The notes below the pieces were generated by a model. The model did no database searches and had not been told where the DNA came from. It was given only the letters and a program-made list of their open reading frames with translations. This document shows, one piece after another, positions 1-5,874 of a stretch of DNA of 6,929 nucleotides. The translations under genes were made by a program, and so were the position numbers. This DNA is from Bryobacterales bacterium (lineage in GTDB: Bacteria; Acidobacteriota; Terriglobia; Bryobacterales; Bryobacteraceae), in contig SHUN01000153.1 of the NCBI GenBank assembly GCA_009697495.1, positions 1-6,929 of the forward strand, read 5' to 3'. Each line of letters starts with the position of its first letter. The first letter of the stretch is position 1.

Positions 1-93
1 ACCATTTGGGTGACCTCCTTGGGGCCGGTCCGCGAAGCTGAAATCTTCGCGGCACTACTGTTTTACCCCATGTTCTCGAGGTCACCAAATGGT
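1..93. repeat. Long imperfect inverted repeat with a nested hairpin
   Basis: Bases 1-17 (accatttgggtgacctc) pair with 78-93 (gaggtcaccaaatggt) over their whole length, with one unpaired base. Inside lies a second, perfect 8-bp stem, 30-37 (ccgcgaag) with 45-52 (cttcgcgg), around a 7-nt loop. The block could be a small palindromic or MITE-like element with terminal inverted repeats, or a structured RNA region upstream of the globin operon. The left arm begins at the first base of the window, so the element may extend further. No T-tract follows, so it is not a normal intrinsic terminator. The pairing is seen directly; the identity is unknown. Confidence 0.6.
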
Positions 94-96
94 TCA

Positions 97-120
97 CCGC
101 GTTTCCGCCCGCAAACGCGG
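97..120. repeat. Perfect 8-bp hairpin
   Basis: Bases 97-104 (ccgcgttt) pair perfectly with 113-120 (aaacgcgg) around an 8-nt loop. It sits directly after the larger inverted repeat and about 20 bp before the putative operator of the globin operon. It has no T-run on either strand, so terminator function is not supported. It may be part of the same structured element. Confidence 0.5.
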
Positions 121-141
121 GCACGAAGCTGTGCATAGCTC

Positions 142-164
142 AGGTTGTATTTGAGATGCAATAT
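142..164 (+). promoter_or_regulatory. Putative NsrR-type operator of the globin operon
   Basis: The core dyad is ttgtattt-g-agatgcaa (145-161). Six of eight positions per arm are symmetric, and the two mismatches are A/G changes. The known NsrR consensus is two 11-bp half-sites, AAGATGYATTT and AAATRCATCTT, separated by one base. The inner seven bases of the left half (TGTATTT) match fully and the right half matches at the key ATGCA positions. An A/T-rich candidate -10 (tataaa, 162-167) abuts it and the globin start codon is at 186. The location in front of an operon that encodes an NsrR-like repressor makes autoregulation the natural reading. Function is inferred. Confidence 0.5.
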
Positions 165-185
165 AAAATTTCCGGGAGACATTCA

Positions 186-551
186 ATGAGTTCCTTGTAC
201 GAACAACTGGGCGGGCAACCCGCCGTAGACGCCGCGGTGGACATTTTCTACCGCAAGGTATTGAGCGATGACCGCATCAGCGCCTTTTTCGAAGGCGTGG
301 ATATGGACAAGCAGATCGGCAAGCAAAAAGCCTTTCTGACGATGGCCTTTGGAGGGCCGCATAACTATACGGGCAAGGATATGCGCACGGCCCATGCGCC
401 CCTGGTTGCGCGCGGCCTCGACGATAGTCATTTCGACGCCGTGGCTGAAAACCTGATCGCGACGCTGCAGGAATTGGGAGTGGGGCAGGACCTGATTGAC
501 CAGGTGGTGGCGATCGCCGACTCTACGCGGAACGACGTCCTGGGGCGCTAA
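186..551 (+). CDS. glbN: Group I truncated hemoglobin (TrHbN type)
   Basis: This 121-residue protein has the 2-on-2 globin layout. It opens with SLYEQLGG (3-10), continues with DIFYRKVL (19-26) and FFEGVDM (34-40), and has GKQKAF (45-50), then FGGP (55-58). H70, in MRTAHAPL, aligns with the proximal heme His of Mycobacterium TrHbN. Y22 corresponds to TyrB10 and Q47 to GlnE11, the distal pair that stabilises bound O2 in group I globins; E7 would be Q43. Family members oxidise NO to nitrate or bind O2. The start at 186 is preferred over an in-frame ATG at 156 because gggag (174-178) lies 7 nt upstream and the earlier ATG falls in the putative operator. The downstream reductase begins 4 nt after this stop and is the likely electron donor. 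Family call is firm; NO dioxygenase activity is inferred from residues and context. Confidence 0.93.
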   Translation: MSSLYEQLGGQPAVDAAVDIFYRKVLSDDRISAFFEGVDMDKQIGKQKAFLTMAFGGPHNYTGKDMRTAHAPLVARGLDDSHFDAVAENLIATLQELGVGQDLIDQVVAIADSTRNDVLGR

Positions 552-555
552 TCGG

Positions 556-1500
556 ATGCCCACGTTTACCTATTCCGGGGCGGCTTACCCTGCCGCCCCA
601 GGAGAAAGCGTATTGGAGGTTTTGCTGCGGCAGGGCGTGGAAATCTCCAACTCGTGCCGCTCGGGGGCGTGCCAATCGTGTCTGCTGCGGGCGGCTGCCG
701 GGGCCGTTCCCGCAGTCGCCCAGCAAGGCTTAAAGGCCACGTTAATCGAGCAGGGATATTTCCTTTCCTGCGTCTGCCGGCCGGAGACGGACCTGTTTCT
801 GGAGCCTGCGGGAGGCTTGGAAATCGCGGCGACAATCGCCGCCCTGGAACGGCTGACGCCAACGGTAATGCGGGCGCGATTGCGAACCGCGGCGCCGTTG
901 GATTATCGCCCTGGACAGTACATCATCCTCAGGCGCGCCGATGGTTTGGCACGCAGTTATTCCCTGGCGAGTCTGCCGGAGGACGGCACGCTGGAATTGC
1001 ACATCCGGCGCGCGCCGCAAGGGCGAATGAGCGGATGGCTGTTTGACGAAGCGCGGGAGAACGAGGGCGTCAGCATTCGCGGACCCGCCGGCGACTGCTT
1101 CTATACCGCTGGCAAGCCGGAGCAACCGTTACTGCTCGCCGCCACCGGAACCGGCCTGGCGCCGTTGGCCGGCATCTGCCGGGACGCCGTGAAGCAGGGG
1201 CACCGCGGCTCCATTCATCTCTATCACGGAGCGCTGCGGCGCGATGGGCTGTATCTGCAGGACGAACTGCGGGATATCGCGCAGGCAAATGCCAACGTTC
1301 ATTACCGGCCCGTTGTGCTGGAAGCCGATGGCGCGATCGACAAAGTGATCGCGGCCGATCATCCCAAACTCAGCGGTTGGCGCGGCTTCGTCTGCGGCGA
1401 TCCTTCCATTGTCCAAATGCTCAAAAAGAAGTTTTTTATCGCCGGGATGGCAAGCCGCGAGATTTTCGCCGACGCTTTCGTGGAGGCCCCGTGCAGTTGA
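556..1500 (+). CDS. Ferredoxin-type NAD(P)H reductase ([2Fe-2S], FAD and NAD domains)
   Basis: This 314-residue electron-transfer flavoprotein resembles phenol hydroxylase P5 and benzoate dioxygenase reductases. The N-terminal plant-type ferredoxin domain (1-85) has ligands C34, C39, C42 and C72 (CX4CX2CX29C). The FAD domain (about 95-185) shows RPGQY (118-122) and the flavin-binding RSYS (133-136). The NAD(P) domain (about 190-310) shows GTGLAP (198-203) and CGDPSIV (280-286) before an aromatic-rich C-terminus. The start at 556 places the ferredoxin domain at residue 1; longer in-frame starts would overlap the globin gene. No strong Shine-Dalgarno is visible (ggggcg, 542-547), so translation is probably coupled to the globin stop 4 nt upstream. 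It most likely feeds electrons from NAD(P)H to the truncated hemoglobin, replacing the fused reductase of flavohemoglobin. That partnership is inferred from operon position. Confidence 0.92.
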   Translation: MPTFTYSGAAYPAAPGESVLEVLLRQGVEISNSCRSGACQSCLLRAAAGAVPAVAQQGLKATLIEQGYFLSCVCRPETDLFLEPAGGLEIAATIAALERLTPTVMRARLRTAAPLDYRPGQYIILRRADGLARSYSLASLPEDGTLELHIRRAPQGRMSGWLFDEARENEGVSIRGPAGDCFYTAGKPEQPLLLAATGTGLAPLAGICRDAVKQGHRGSIHLYHGALRRDGLYLQDELRDIAQANANVHYRPVVLEADGAIDKVIAADHPKLSGWRGFVCGDPSIVQMLKKKFFIAGMASREIFADAFVEAPCS

Positions 1501-1928
1501 CCATGCACACCGATTACGCGTTGCGCGTGCTGCTCTATCTGGCCCACTTTCCAGACCGTCGAATTGGCACCCGCGAGATCAGCACGGCATATGGGATTTC
1601 AAAGAACCATCTGGTGCGTGTCGTGCAGACACTGGCCGAAAACGGCTTTGTTCATGCCACTGTGGGCCGCTCCGGCGGCGTGGAATTGCGGCGCGCCCCG
1701 AAGGATATTTGCATCGGAGATGTCGTCCGCGCGACGGAGGCGTCCTTCCGGCTAGTCGAATGCCACGACGCCGTCAACAACACCTGCCCCATCGTGCCGG
1801 TGTGCGGACTGAAGGGATTGCTCGATACCGCGCTAGCCGCGTTTTTGGCCGAGCTGGACAAGCAAACGCTCGCCAGTCTGGTGGAGCCGCGCAGCCGGGG
1901 AAAATTCGTGCAACTGGTATCGCACTAA
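1491..1928 (+). CDS. nsrR: NsrR-like Rrf2 family NO-sensing repressor
   Basis: The 145-residue protein starts MQLTMHTDYALR, the NsrR-style N-terminus. A winged helix-turn-helix follows (about 27-66; recognition region SKNHLVRVV at 37-45, wing GRSGGVEL at 59-66). Three cysteines, C91, C99 and C105 (CX7CX5C, in LVEC and PVCGLK), match the Fe-S ligands of NsrR, and D8 matches the Asp ligand described for Streptomyces NsrR. The GTG start at 1491 is chosen over ATG 1503 because ggagg (1482-1486) lies 4 nt upstream and it restores the conserved N-terminus. The gene overlaps the reductase end by 10 nt. In the family, NO destroys the cluster and releases operators. Here it probably represses its own operon through the site at 142-164. 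IscR or RsrR are less likely because of the LVEC...PVCGLK pattern. Confidence 0.9.
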   Translation: MQLTMHTDYALRVLLYLAHFPDRRIGTREISTAYGISKNHLVRVVQTLAENGFVHATVGRSGGVELRRAPKDICIGDVVRATEASFRLVECHDAVNNTCPIVPVCGLKGLLDTALAAFLAELDKQTLASLVEPRSRGKFVQLVSH

Positions 1929-1933
1929 CGCAC

Positions 1934-2902
1934 TCACTTCCCCCCGGAAATTTCGCCGTGCGGCTTCTTCTGGCTGATCTCTTCATGCACCAGCACCGCC
2001 TGCCCGGCCAGCCCGTCGCCGATCCACGTCTTCGATTGCGGTGAGAACTTCAGCGCCGCTTCCAGCGTCTTCGCCATCCCCATTTTCTGAATGTCGTCGA
2101 CGCCCTTGCCGGACTGGATCAAGCCCTGCACGCCCGCGTAAATCTCTTTCATGAACTTGCCCTGGCCCGTAATAACTTCCGTGCCGCCGGGGCGGCCATG
2201 CCCGGGAAGTACATGCTTGATCTTGCGCTTTCCGGCGGCATCGGCCACTTTCGGCCAGTTAGCAATATCCGCATCGGCCATATAGTTAAACGGGCCGTTG
2301 GCAATGGCGTCGCCTGTCGCCAGCACCTGTTCCTTCGGCAAATATACGAACCCGTCGCCGCGCGTGTGCGCCCAGCCAAAGTAGTGAAATTCCACGCGCC
2401 GCGTGCCATCGTCCAGCACGAAGGGCGTCGTGTCGAATGTCTGCTTCGGCGGTTCGGCCGTCGTGCGCTTGAGTTCCTTCACGTCTGCGCGATTGGTCTC
2501 CATCCAACGCTTCGGCTCGTAGCGCTTCATCTCCTGCGCTACGCCTATATAGGCCAGCGTCGTCGCGCCCATCTCCGTCCAGACGGCGTTTCCGTAAGCA
2601 TGGTCGCCGTGGTGGTGCGTGTCGAAAACGTACTTGATCGGCTTGCTGGAAACCTTCTTCGCGTCGGCCGCGGCCAGGCGCGCGCCGGAGGGGAAGTTAG
2701 CATCCACGATAATCAGATAGTCCTTCATCTCGATGATGATGTTATTGCAATGCCCCTCTTTCTTGATGTCTCCTTCGCGGAACCACACCCCAGGCACGAT
2801 CTGCTGAACCGTGTTCGGTTGCGCGGTGATGCCGGACGTGAAGAAGACGGAAACGATGAGCGCGGCAAAGCCGCTAAGCAGGATTATTCGGCCACGAGTC
2901 AT
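1934..2902 (-). CDS. Exported metallo-beta-lactamase-fold hydrolase
   Basis: This 322-residue protein has an N-terminal signal segment (hydrophobic 6-24, likely cut near ITAQP at 25-29), so it acts in the periplasm or outside. The dizinc motif is complete: H96, H98, D100 and H101 in THHHGDH, H179 in GWAHTRGD, D198 in ATGDAI and H235 in PGHGRP. An Asp at the bridging position (D198), instead of the Cys of B1 or Ser of B3 beta-lactamases, points to the glyoxalase II / SoxH-like branch. Antibiotic hydrolysis is therefore not supported, and the substrate is unknown. No Shine-Dalgarno precedes the start, and a TATACT hexamer lies 7 nt upstream. The gene converges on nsrR with only 5 bp between stops and diverges from the DUF1080 gene. 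Fold and zinc site are confident; role is open. Confidence 0.9.
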   Translation of the reverse strand: MTRGRIILLSGFAALIVSVFFTSGITAQPNTVQQIVPGVWFREGDIKKEGHCNNIIIEMKDYLIIVDANFPSGARLAAADAKKVSSKPIKYVFDTHHHGDHAYGNAVWTEMGATTLAYIGVAQEMKRYEPKRWMETNRADVKELKRTTAEPPKQTFDTTPFVLDDGTRRVEFHYFGWAHTRGDGFVYLPKEQVLATGDAIANGPFNYMADADIANWPKVADAAGKRKIKHVLPGHGRPGGTEVITGQGKFMKEIYAGVQGLIQSGKGVDDIQKMGMAKTLEAALKFSPQSKTWIGDGLAGQAVLVHEEISQKKPHGEISGGK

Positions 2903-2909
2903 GGGAGAA

Positions 2910-2915
2910 AGTATA
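2910..2915 (-). promoter_or_regulatory. -10 element of the MBL gene, likely leaderless
   Basis: On the - strand TATACT matches the -10 consensus at five of six positions and ends 7 nt before the ATG at 2902. Transcription would then begin at or next to the start codon. No convincing -35 hexamer was found. The hexamer shares the palindrome gtatac (2911-2916) with the opposite strand, so it could also serve the divergent DUF1080 gene. Confidence 0.45.
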
Positions 2916-2934
2916 CAGTAGAAACAGTGAAATC

Positions 2935-3645
2935 ATGAAGACACTTTTTGCGGCCATCACTCTTTTCGGCGCTACGTTCCTCATCATGCGCGGCGGCCCG
3001 GTGCCGGAATTCCGCGATCTTTTCAACGGCCGGGACCTCACCGGCTGGGTCAACGTCAACACCGCGCCCGACACATGGAAGGTCAAGGACGGAACGCTTA
3101 TCTGTTCCGGCCATCCCATCGGCGTCATGCGCAGCGACAAGCAGTATGAGAACTTCATCCTCCACATCGAGTGGCGCCACATGGAGCCGGGCGGCAATTC
3201 GGGCGTGTTCCTCTGGAGCGCCGCGCGGCCAGGCGAGAAGAACCGTTTGCCCGATGGGTTGGAAGTCCAGATGCTCGAGATCGAATACCCGGAGATGCAC
3301 AAGCGGGATGGCGTGCCGCTATCGCTGGGCTACGTGCATGGCGACCTGTTCGGCGTGGGCGGCGTGACCGTTGTCCCCGACAATCCGCGCGGGCCGCGCA
3401 GCAGTTCGCTGGAAAATCGCTGCCTCGGGCGCGGCAACTGGAATACGTACGATGTCGTCGCCGTCGACGGCGTCGTGAAGCTTTCCGTGAACGGCAAGTT
3501 CGTCAATGGCATCAGCCGCTCGACGCAGAAAAAAGGCTATCTGTGCCTGGAGTCGGAGGGTGCCGAGATCCATTTCCGCAACATCAAAATCATGGAGCTT
3601 CCCTCCGGTGTCACGTCGCCGCAACAGAGCGCGCCGGAGCTTTAG
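2935..3645 (+). CDS. Exported DUF1080 (3-keto-disaccharide hydrolase-like) protein
   Basis: This 236-residue protein has a short hydrophobic N-terminus (4-18) that looks like a signal segment without a lipobox. A single DUF1080 beta-jelly-roll domain follows. Family signatures are [10 protein letters not shown] (29-38), GGNSGVFLW (86-94), GLEVQMLE (108-115) and the closing strand [19 protein letters not shown] (201-219). The length is normal for one domain. Family members act on 3-keto-glycosides or bind sugars outside the cytoplasm, and they are plentiful in acidobacteria, planctomycetes and Bacteroidetes. The start codon lies 33 bp from the divergent MBL start; the ribosome site is weak (agtga, 2926-2930). 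The stop overlaps the end of the - strand reading frame of the PIN-like gene. The domain call is secure; substrate and catalysis are not visible in the sequence. Confidence 0.88.
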   Translation: MKTLFAAITLFGATFLIMRGGPVPEFRDLFNGRDLTGWVNVNTAPDTWKVKDGTLICSGHPIGVMRSDKQYENFILHIEWRHMEPGGNSGVFLWSAARPGEKNRLPDGLEVQMLEIEYPEMHKRDGVPLSLGYVHGDLFGVGGVTVVPDNPRGPRSSSLENRCLGRGNWNTYDVVAVDGVVKLSVNGKFVNGISRSTQKKGYLCLESEGAEIHFRNIKIMELPSGVTSPQQSAPEL

Positions 3646-4091
3646 AGCGGCGCCAGCTCCATCTGAGCGGTCTGGCACGCGCCCCGTTCCGTTGGAATCG
3701 CAAGTGACTCGTTGGGTGGAGCAGCCCAAAGTCCTTCCTCGCACGCTGGACTATTAGACATCGAAATCGTAAGGGATATCCACTTCGGTGTAACTGCCGG
3801 GCTGGAAGCCTTCACCGCGATGACCACTCGCGAAACGTGCGGCTCGATCAAACTCCAACGCCCCTTCCCGAGAACAACGATAGAGATTCTTCGCCCAGAC
3901 AGGTTCTGCTGATATCCGATATTTTTGTCCGTCGTAACCAGCACTTCAAAACCGGCGGCTTCGGCTTCGCTCAACAAATCGCCGTTCTCCAACTCCGCCC
4001 AACCCCGAGAGCGAGCTTCCGTTACCATGTGCTCGCCAATCAGAAAACGGGCCAGAGTTCGTGGCGTCCCGTTATCGAAAAGAATCAACAT
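3642..4091 (-). CDS. DUF5615 PIN-like toxin, C-terminus probably frameshifted
   Basis: Residues 1-98 match the DUF5615 PIN-like nuclease fold: [10 protein letters not shown] with acidic D6, a middle acidic patch around E33-D38, and VLVTTDKN (50-57) followed by YQQNL (60-64). Such proteins are predicted RNase toxins paired with DUF433 antitoxins. The start codon shares one base with the antitoxin stop (TAATG), so the two are translationally coupled. After P98 the frame reads 51 residues with no family look and runs to the DUF1080 stop. Adding one base to the ggg run at 3799-3801 gives a family-like ending ([15 protein letters not shown]) that stops at 3754, for 112 residues in total. The long tail is therefore probably a frameshift product or sequence error. 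The N-terminal active-site region is unaffected. Confidence 0.75.
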   Translation of the reverse strand: MLILFDNGTPRTLARFLIGEHMVTEARSRGWAELENGDLLSEAEAAGFEVLVTTDKNIGYQQNLSGRRISIVVLGKGRWSLIEPHVSRVVIAVKASSPAVTPKWISLTISMSNSPACEEGLWAAPPNESLAIPTERGACQTAQMELAPL

Positions 4092-4324
4092 TACCGATGG
4101 GCCGCGACCGGCGATTCCGTGCTCCGCGCCGCGAACTGCAATACGGCCTCAACCTGCTCGCGCGTGACGCCGAATTCCTGGATCAGCTGAGCTACGCTCA
4201 TGTCCTGCAGGTTCTCGAAGACCGCCGAAACAGGTGTGCGCGTTCCGCGAAACACCACAGCACCACTCCGCTTGCCGGGAACGCGTTCCACGGCGGAGCA
4301 TTCCGACCAGTCTAAATTTGCCAT
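4091..4324 (-). CDS. DUF433 family antitoxin
   Basis: This 77-residue protein has the DUF433 core: SAVERVPGKRSG (10-21), VVFRGTRTPV (23-32), then a small helix-turn-helix-like region with NLQDMSVAQLIQEF (37-50) and GVTREQVEAVLQFA (51-64). DUF433 proteins are DNA-binding antitoxins, usually paired with a DUF5615 or PIN-like partner, which follows here with a one-base overlap. The start at 4324 is chosen over an ATG 19 codons upstream because GGGAGG (- strand; 4332-4337) lies 7 nt before it and the longer N-terminus is not family-like. The palindrome at 4337-4346 just upstream is a candidate autoregulatory site. It should neutralise the PIN-like toxin and repress the pair; this is inferred from family knowledge. 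Confidence 0.85.
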   Translation of the reverse strand: MANLDWSECSAVERVPGKRSGAVVFRGTRTPVSAVFENLQDMSVAQLIQEFGVTREQVEAVLQFAARSTESPVAAHR

Positions 4325-4336
4325 ACAGAAGCCTCC

Positions 4337-4346
4337 CTCTATAGAG
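4337..4346. promoter_or_regulatory. Palindrome upstream of the DUF433 gene
   Basis: ctctatagag is a perfect 10-bp palindrome that starts at the edge of the ribosome site of the DUF433 antitoxin. Toxin-antitoxin pairs often bind such dyads to control themselves. Its closeness to the Shine-Dalgarno means it would lie inside the transcript if the promoter is further upstream, so operator function is only a guess. No convincing promoter hexamers were found between 4347 and 4461. Confidence 0.3.
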
Positions 4347-4461
4347 TACATGGGCGAAACCGGACCGGCACAGCCACGCAAACGTATAGAAGCCGCAACT
4401 GGGCGTAGTCACCCACGATCCTCTTCCTGCCCACGCGGCGCACCGCCGCTCCCCGAAGCCC

Positions 4462-4902
4462 CAGCTTTCTGCCGAGGAGATTGTTCAGGACTGGCCGAGC
4501 CTTCAGCTCCCCGATGTCTACCAGGTCATCGGCTACTATTTGAAGCATGGTTCCGAAACGGCCCAATACTTCGAAGAACGCGACCGTGAAGAGAAAGAGT
4601 TACTGGCTTCGAATGAAACAGAATGGGCGCCTCGCGGGCTTCGTGAGCGGCTGTTAGCCCGGCGAAACGCCATCATTCGCGGAATTCTCGGGCGCGTCCT
4701 GGCGTTCGATATCGTAAGGGCGCAAGATAACCCTCAAATCTCCGGCCAGAACGATGTCGTGTTGCTCGAATGCGCTACCAATGAAGGCCGAATTGCAGTT
4801 ACACACGATATTTCGACGATGCTACCGGCAATACGTGATTTTGTTGGTTTCCACGTCATTGGTGTACTCGATCCATTCAGCCATGGCGCGTTTGCATGTT
4901 AG
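4462..4902 (+). pseudogene. Decayed DUF433-DUF5615 pair fused in one frame
   Basis: One open frame carries two family pieces. The first (from LSAEEIVQDW and LPDVYQVIGYYLKHG, 4465-4548, to RERLLARR, ending near 4665) resembles the C-terminal half of a DUF433 antitoxin; its N-terminal GTR-containing half is missing. The second begins at once with NAIIRGILGR, then FDIVRAQD and EGRIAVTHDISTM (to about 4821), which resembles DUF5615 toxins. It lacks the first strand with the catalytic Asp (the usual ADEN segment), and the end looks shortened. The frame is open from 4390, but no ATG or GTG precedes the homology. The first usable codon is TTG 4540, with no ribosome site. A deletion across the antitoxin/toxin junction explains this best. 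It belongs to a different DUF5615 subfamily from the neighbouring intact pair. Nuclease activity is unlikely. Confidence 0.6.
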
Positions 4903-4971
4903 ACTACCCAGTGACGATTTTATGCATGCTGGACCGGTTCCGGCATTACGCTCTCATTGCAAGGAGTTATT

Positions 4972-5709
4972 ATGCCAGTTGCGGCGACTTGCCCTAGTTG
5001 TGGTGCGCCGTTAAGCGAGACATCTGTTTTGGCGCTGGCACCCGTTTGTAGTCATTGCGGTGTGGTGATAACGAGTATAGGCGGGAGTCTGGGGTTGACC
5101 AGCGCTTATGGAATCGGCGACGCGTCAATTACGCGCAGGCGTGTGGAGGCGGATTTGGACGTATTTCGCGAGTATCAAACGAAATACAGAGGAATGAAGG
5201 AGGCCTGTAAACAGCAGTTGGATTGGAGTGTGGAACGATATGCGCAGCTTCCGCGCCCACCGGAGTTTTTGAAATTGGAGGATGTGCCTCCTTTTTGGAA
5301 GGGATTTATGGCAGGGGGAACCGGATGCGTTTTCTGGTTTTACAGCCTATTCTCAACGTTGCTAACGGTGATCGGTGTCGCGCTGCACGGGCCAAGCTCG
5401 TCCAATGTTTTCGAAATATTCCTCAATGGAGGGTTCTTTCTTAATTGGGTGCCGCTGCTGGGGATGGTTATATATAGCGCCTCGAAGCATCTCCGTGTAA
5501 AAAACGCCAATGGTAACAAGCCCCTGGAGAACGCCCGCCGGAAAAAGGCCCACGAAGCCGCAGTGGCCGCCGCATTGAAAGCGGCAATTCCACTCAAGGA
5601 AGCCCAAGACCATCGCCTCCGCTGTCAAATCCGTGATCTGGAAGGTCTCGCCAAAACCGTCGACGAGAAGGCGGCTGAGATTCGCCGAATTCTGGCGACG
5701 CTCCAATGA
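4972..5709 (+). CDS. Zinc-ribbon protein with two TM helices and a C-terminal helix
   Basis: I do not recognise this 245-residue protein. It has an N-terminal zinc ribbon (C7-P-S-C10, C26-S-H-C29), then a charged helical stretch (about 55-92) and an aromatic PPFWKGF segment (106-112). A first membrane helix (about 112-138) and a second (about 147-170) come next. A long Ala/Lys/Glu-rich helix that could form a coiled coil closes it (about 186-243). The start is fixed by aaggag (4961-4966), 5 nt before ATG 4972. Both the ribbon and the C-terminal helix would face the cytoplasm if the two helices form a hairpin. The DNA is more AT-rich than its surroundings (about 43% GC in 5401-5460 by hand count), which suggests transfer. 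Its stop lies at the edge of an enolase-like gene remnant. It is probably a real gene; function is unknown. Confidence 0.8.
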   Translation: MPVAATCPSCGAPLSETSVLALAPVCSHCGVVITSIGGSLGLTSAYGIGDASITRRRVEADLDVFREYQTKYRGMKEACKQQLDWSVERYAQLPRPPEFLKLEDVPPFWKGFMAGGTGCVFWFYSLFSTLLTVIGVALHGPSSSNVFEIFLNGGFFLNWVPLLGMVIYSASKHLRVKNANGNKPLENARRKKAHEAAVAAALKAAIPLKEAQDHRLRCQIRDLEGLAKTVDEKAAEIRRILATLQ

Positions 5710-5711
5710 TC

Positions 5712-5874
5712 CGCCACCACCCCCATCCGGAAACCGCAACTGCAGCCTTGTATGCGGCTGATACGGCCGCGGCGCCGCCACCTTTTCATCCAAATTCACA
5801 CCCAATCCCGGATGATCCGGCGGCTGCGCAAAGCCTGGCTTATAATCGCTCCCGCCCCCATAAAACAGATCCCT
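5712..5874 (-). pseudogene. C-terminal remnant of an enolase-superfamily (mandelate racemase-like) gene
   Basis: Directly after the stop of the RraA-like gene, and in the same frame, the - strand reads RDLFYGGGSDYKPGF, then PPDHPGLGVNLDEKVA and RPYQPHTRLQLRFPDG. The PxxPGLGVxxxE segment is the usual C-terminal signature of mandelate racemase / sugar-acid dehydratase enzymes. A shift at the G-run near 5722-5726 gives VVADHW after DG, close to the DGSVADW-type end of such enzymes. The catalytic barrel is absent, so this is only a tail. It ends where the zinc-ribbon gene begins on the other strand. The family assignment rests on one motif. Confidence 0.45.

Noticed and set aside
156..185. Upstream in-frame ATG of the globin gene
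   Set aside because: It falls in the putative operator, has no ribosome site, and adds ten residues absent from the family.
1409..2044. A 211-codon + strand frame overlapping nsrR
   Set aside because: It is an alternative frame of the reductase end and nsrR; the nsrR frame has the conserved motifs.
1934..2902. Reading the MBL-fold gene as an antibiotic beta-lactamase
   Set aside because: The bridging Asp (D198) is typical of glyoxalase II/SoxH-like hydrolases, not of B1 (Cys) or B3 (Ser) beta-lactamases.
2198..2938. A 246-codon + strand frame antisense to the MBL gene
   Set aside because: The opposite strand encodes a complete signal peptide and dizinc motif; this frame has low-complexity Arg/Val-rich sequence and no family features.
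3631..3660. Possible terminator hairpin after the DUF1080 gene (ggagct 3636-3641 with agctcc 3655-3660)
   Set aside because: The stem is 6 bp with a 13-nt loop and no T-run on either strand.
5362..5711. Continuation of the enolase-like frame antisense to the zinc-ribbon gene
   Set aside because: After the PDG segment the translation loses all family likeness, and the + strand gene has a strong ribosome site and clear domains.
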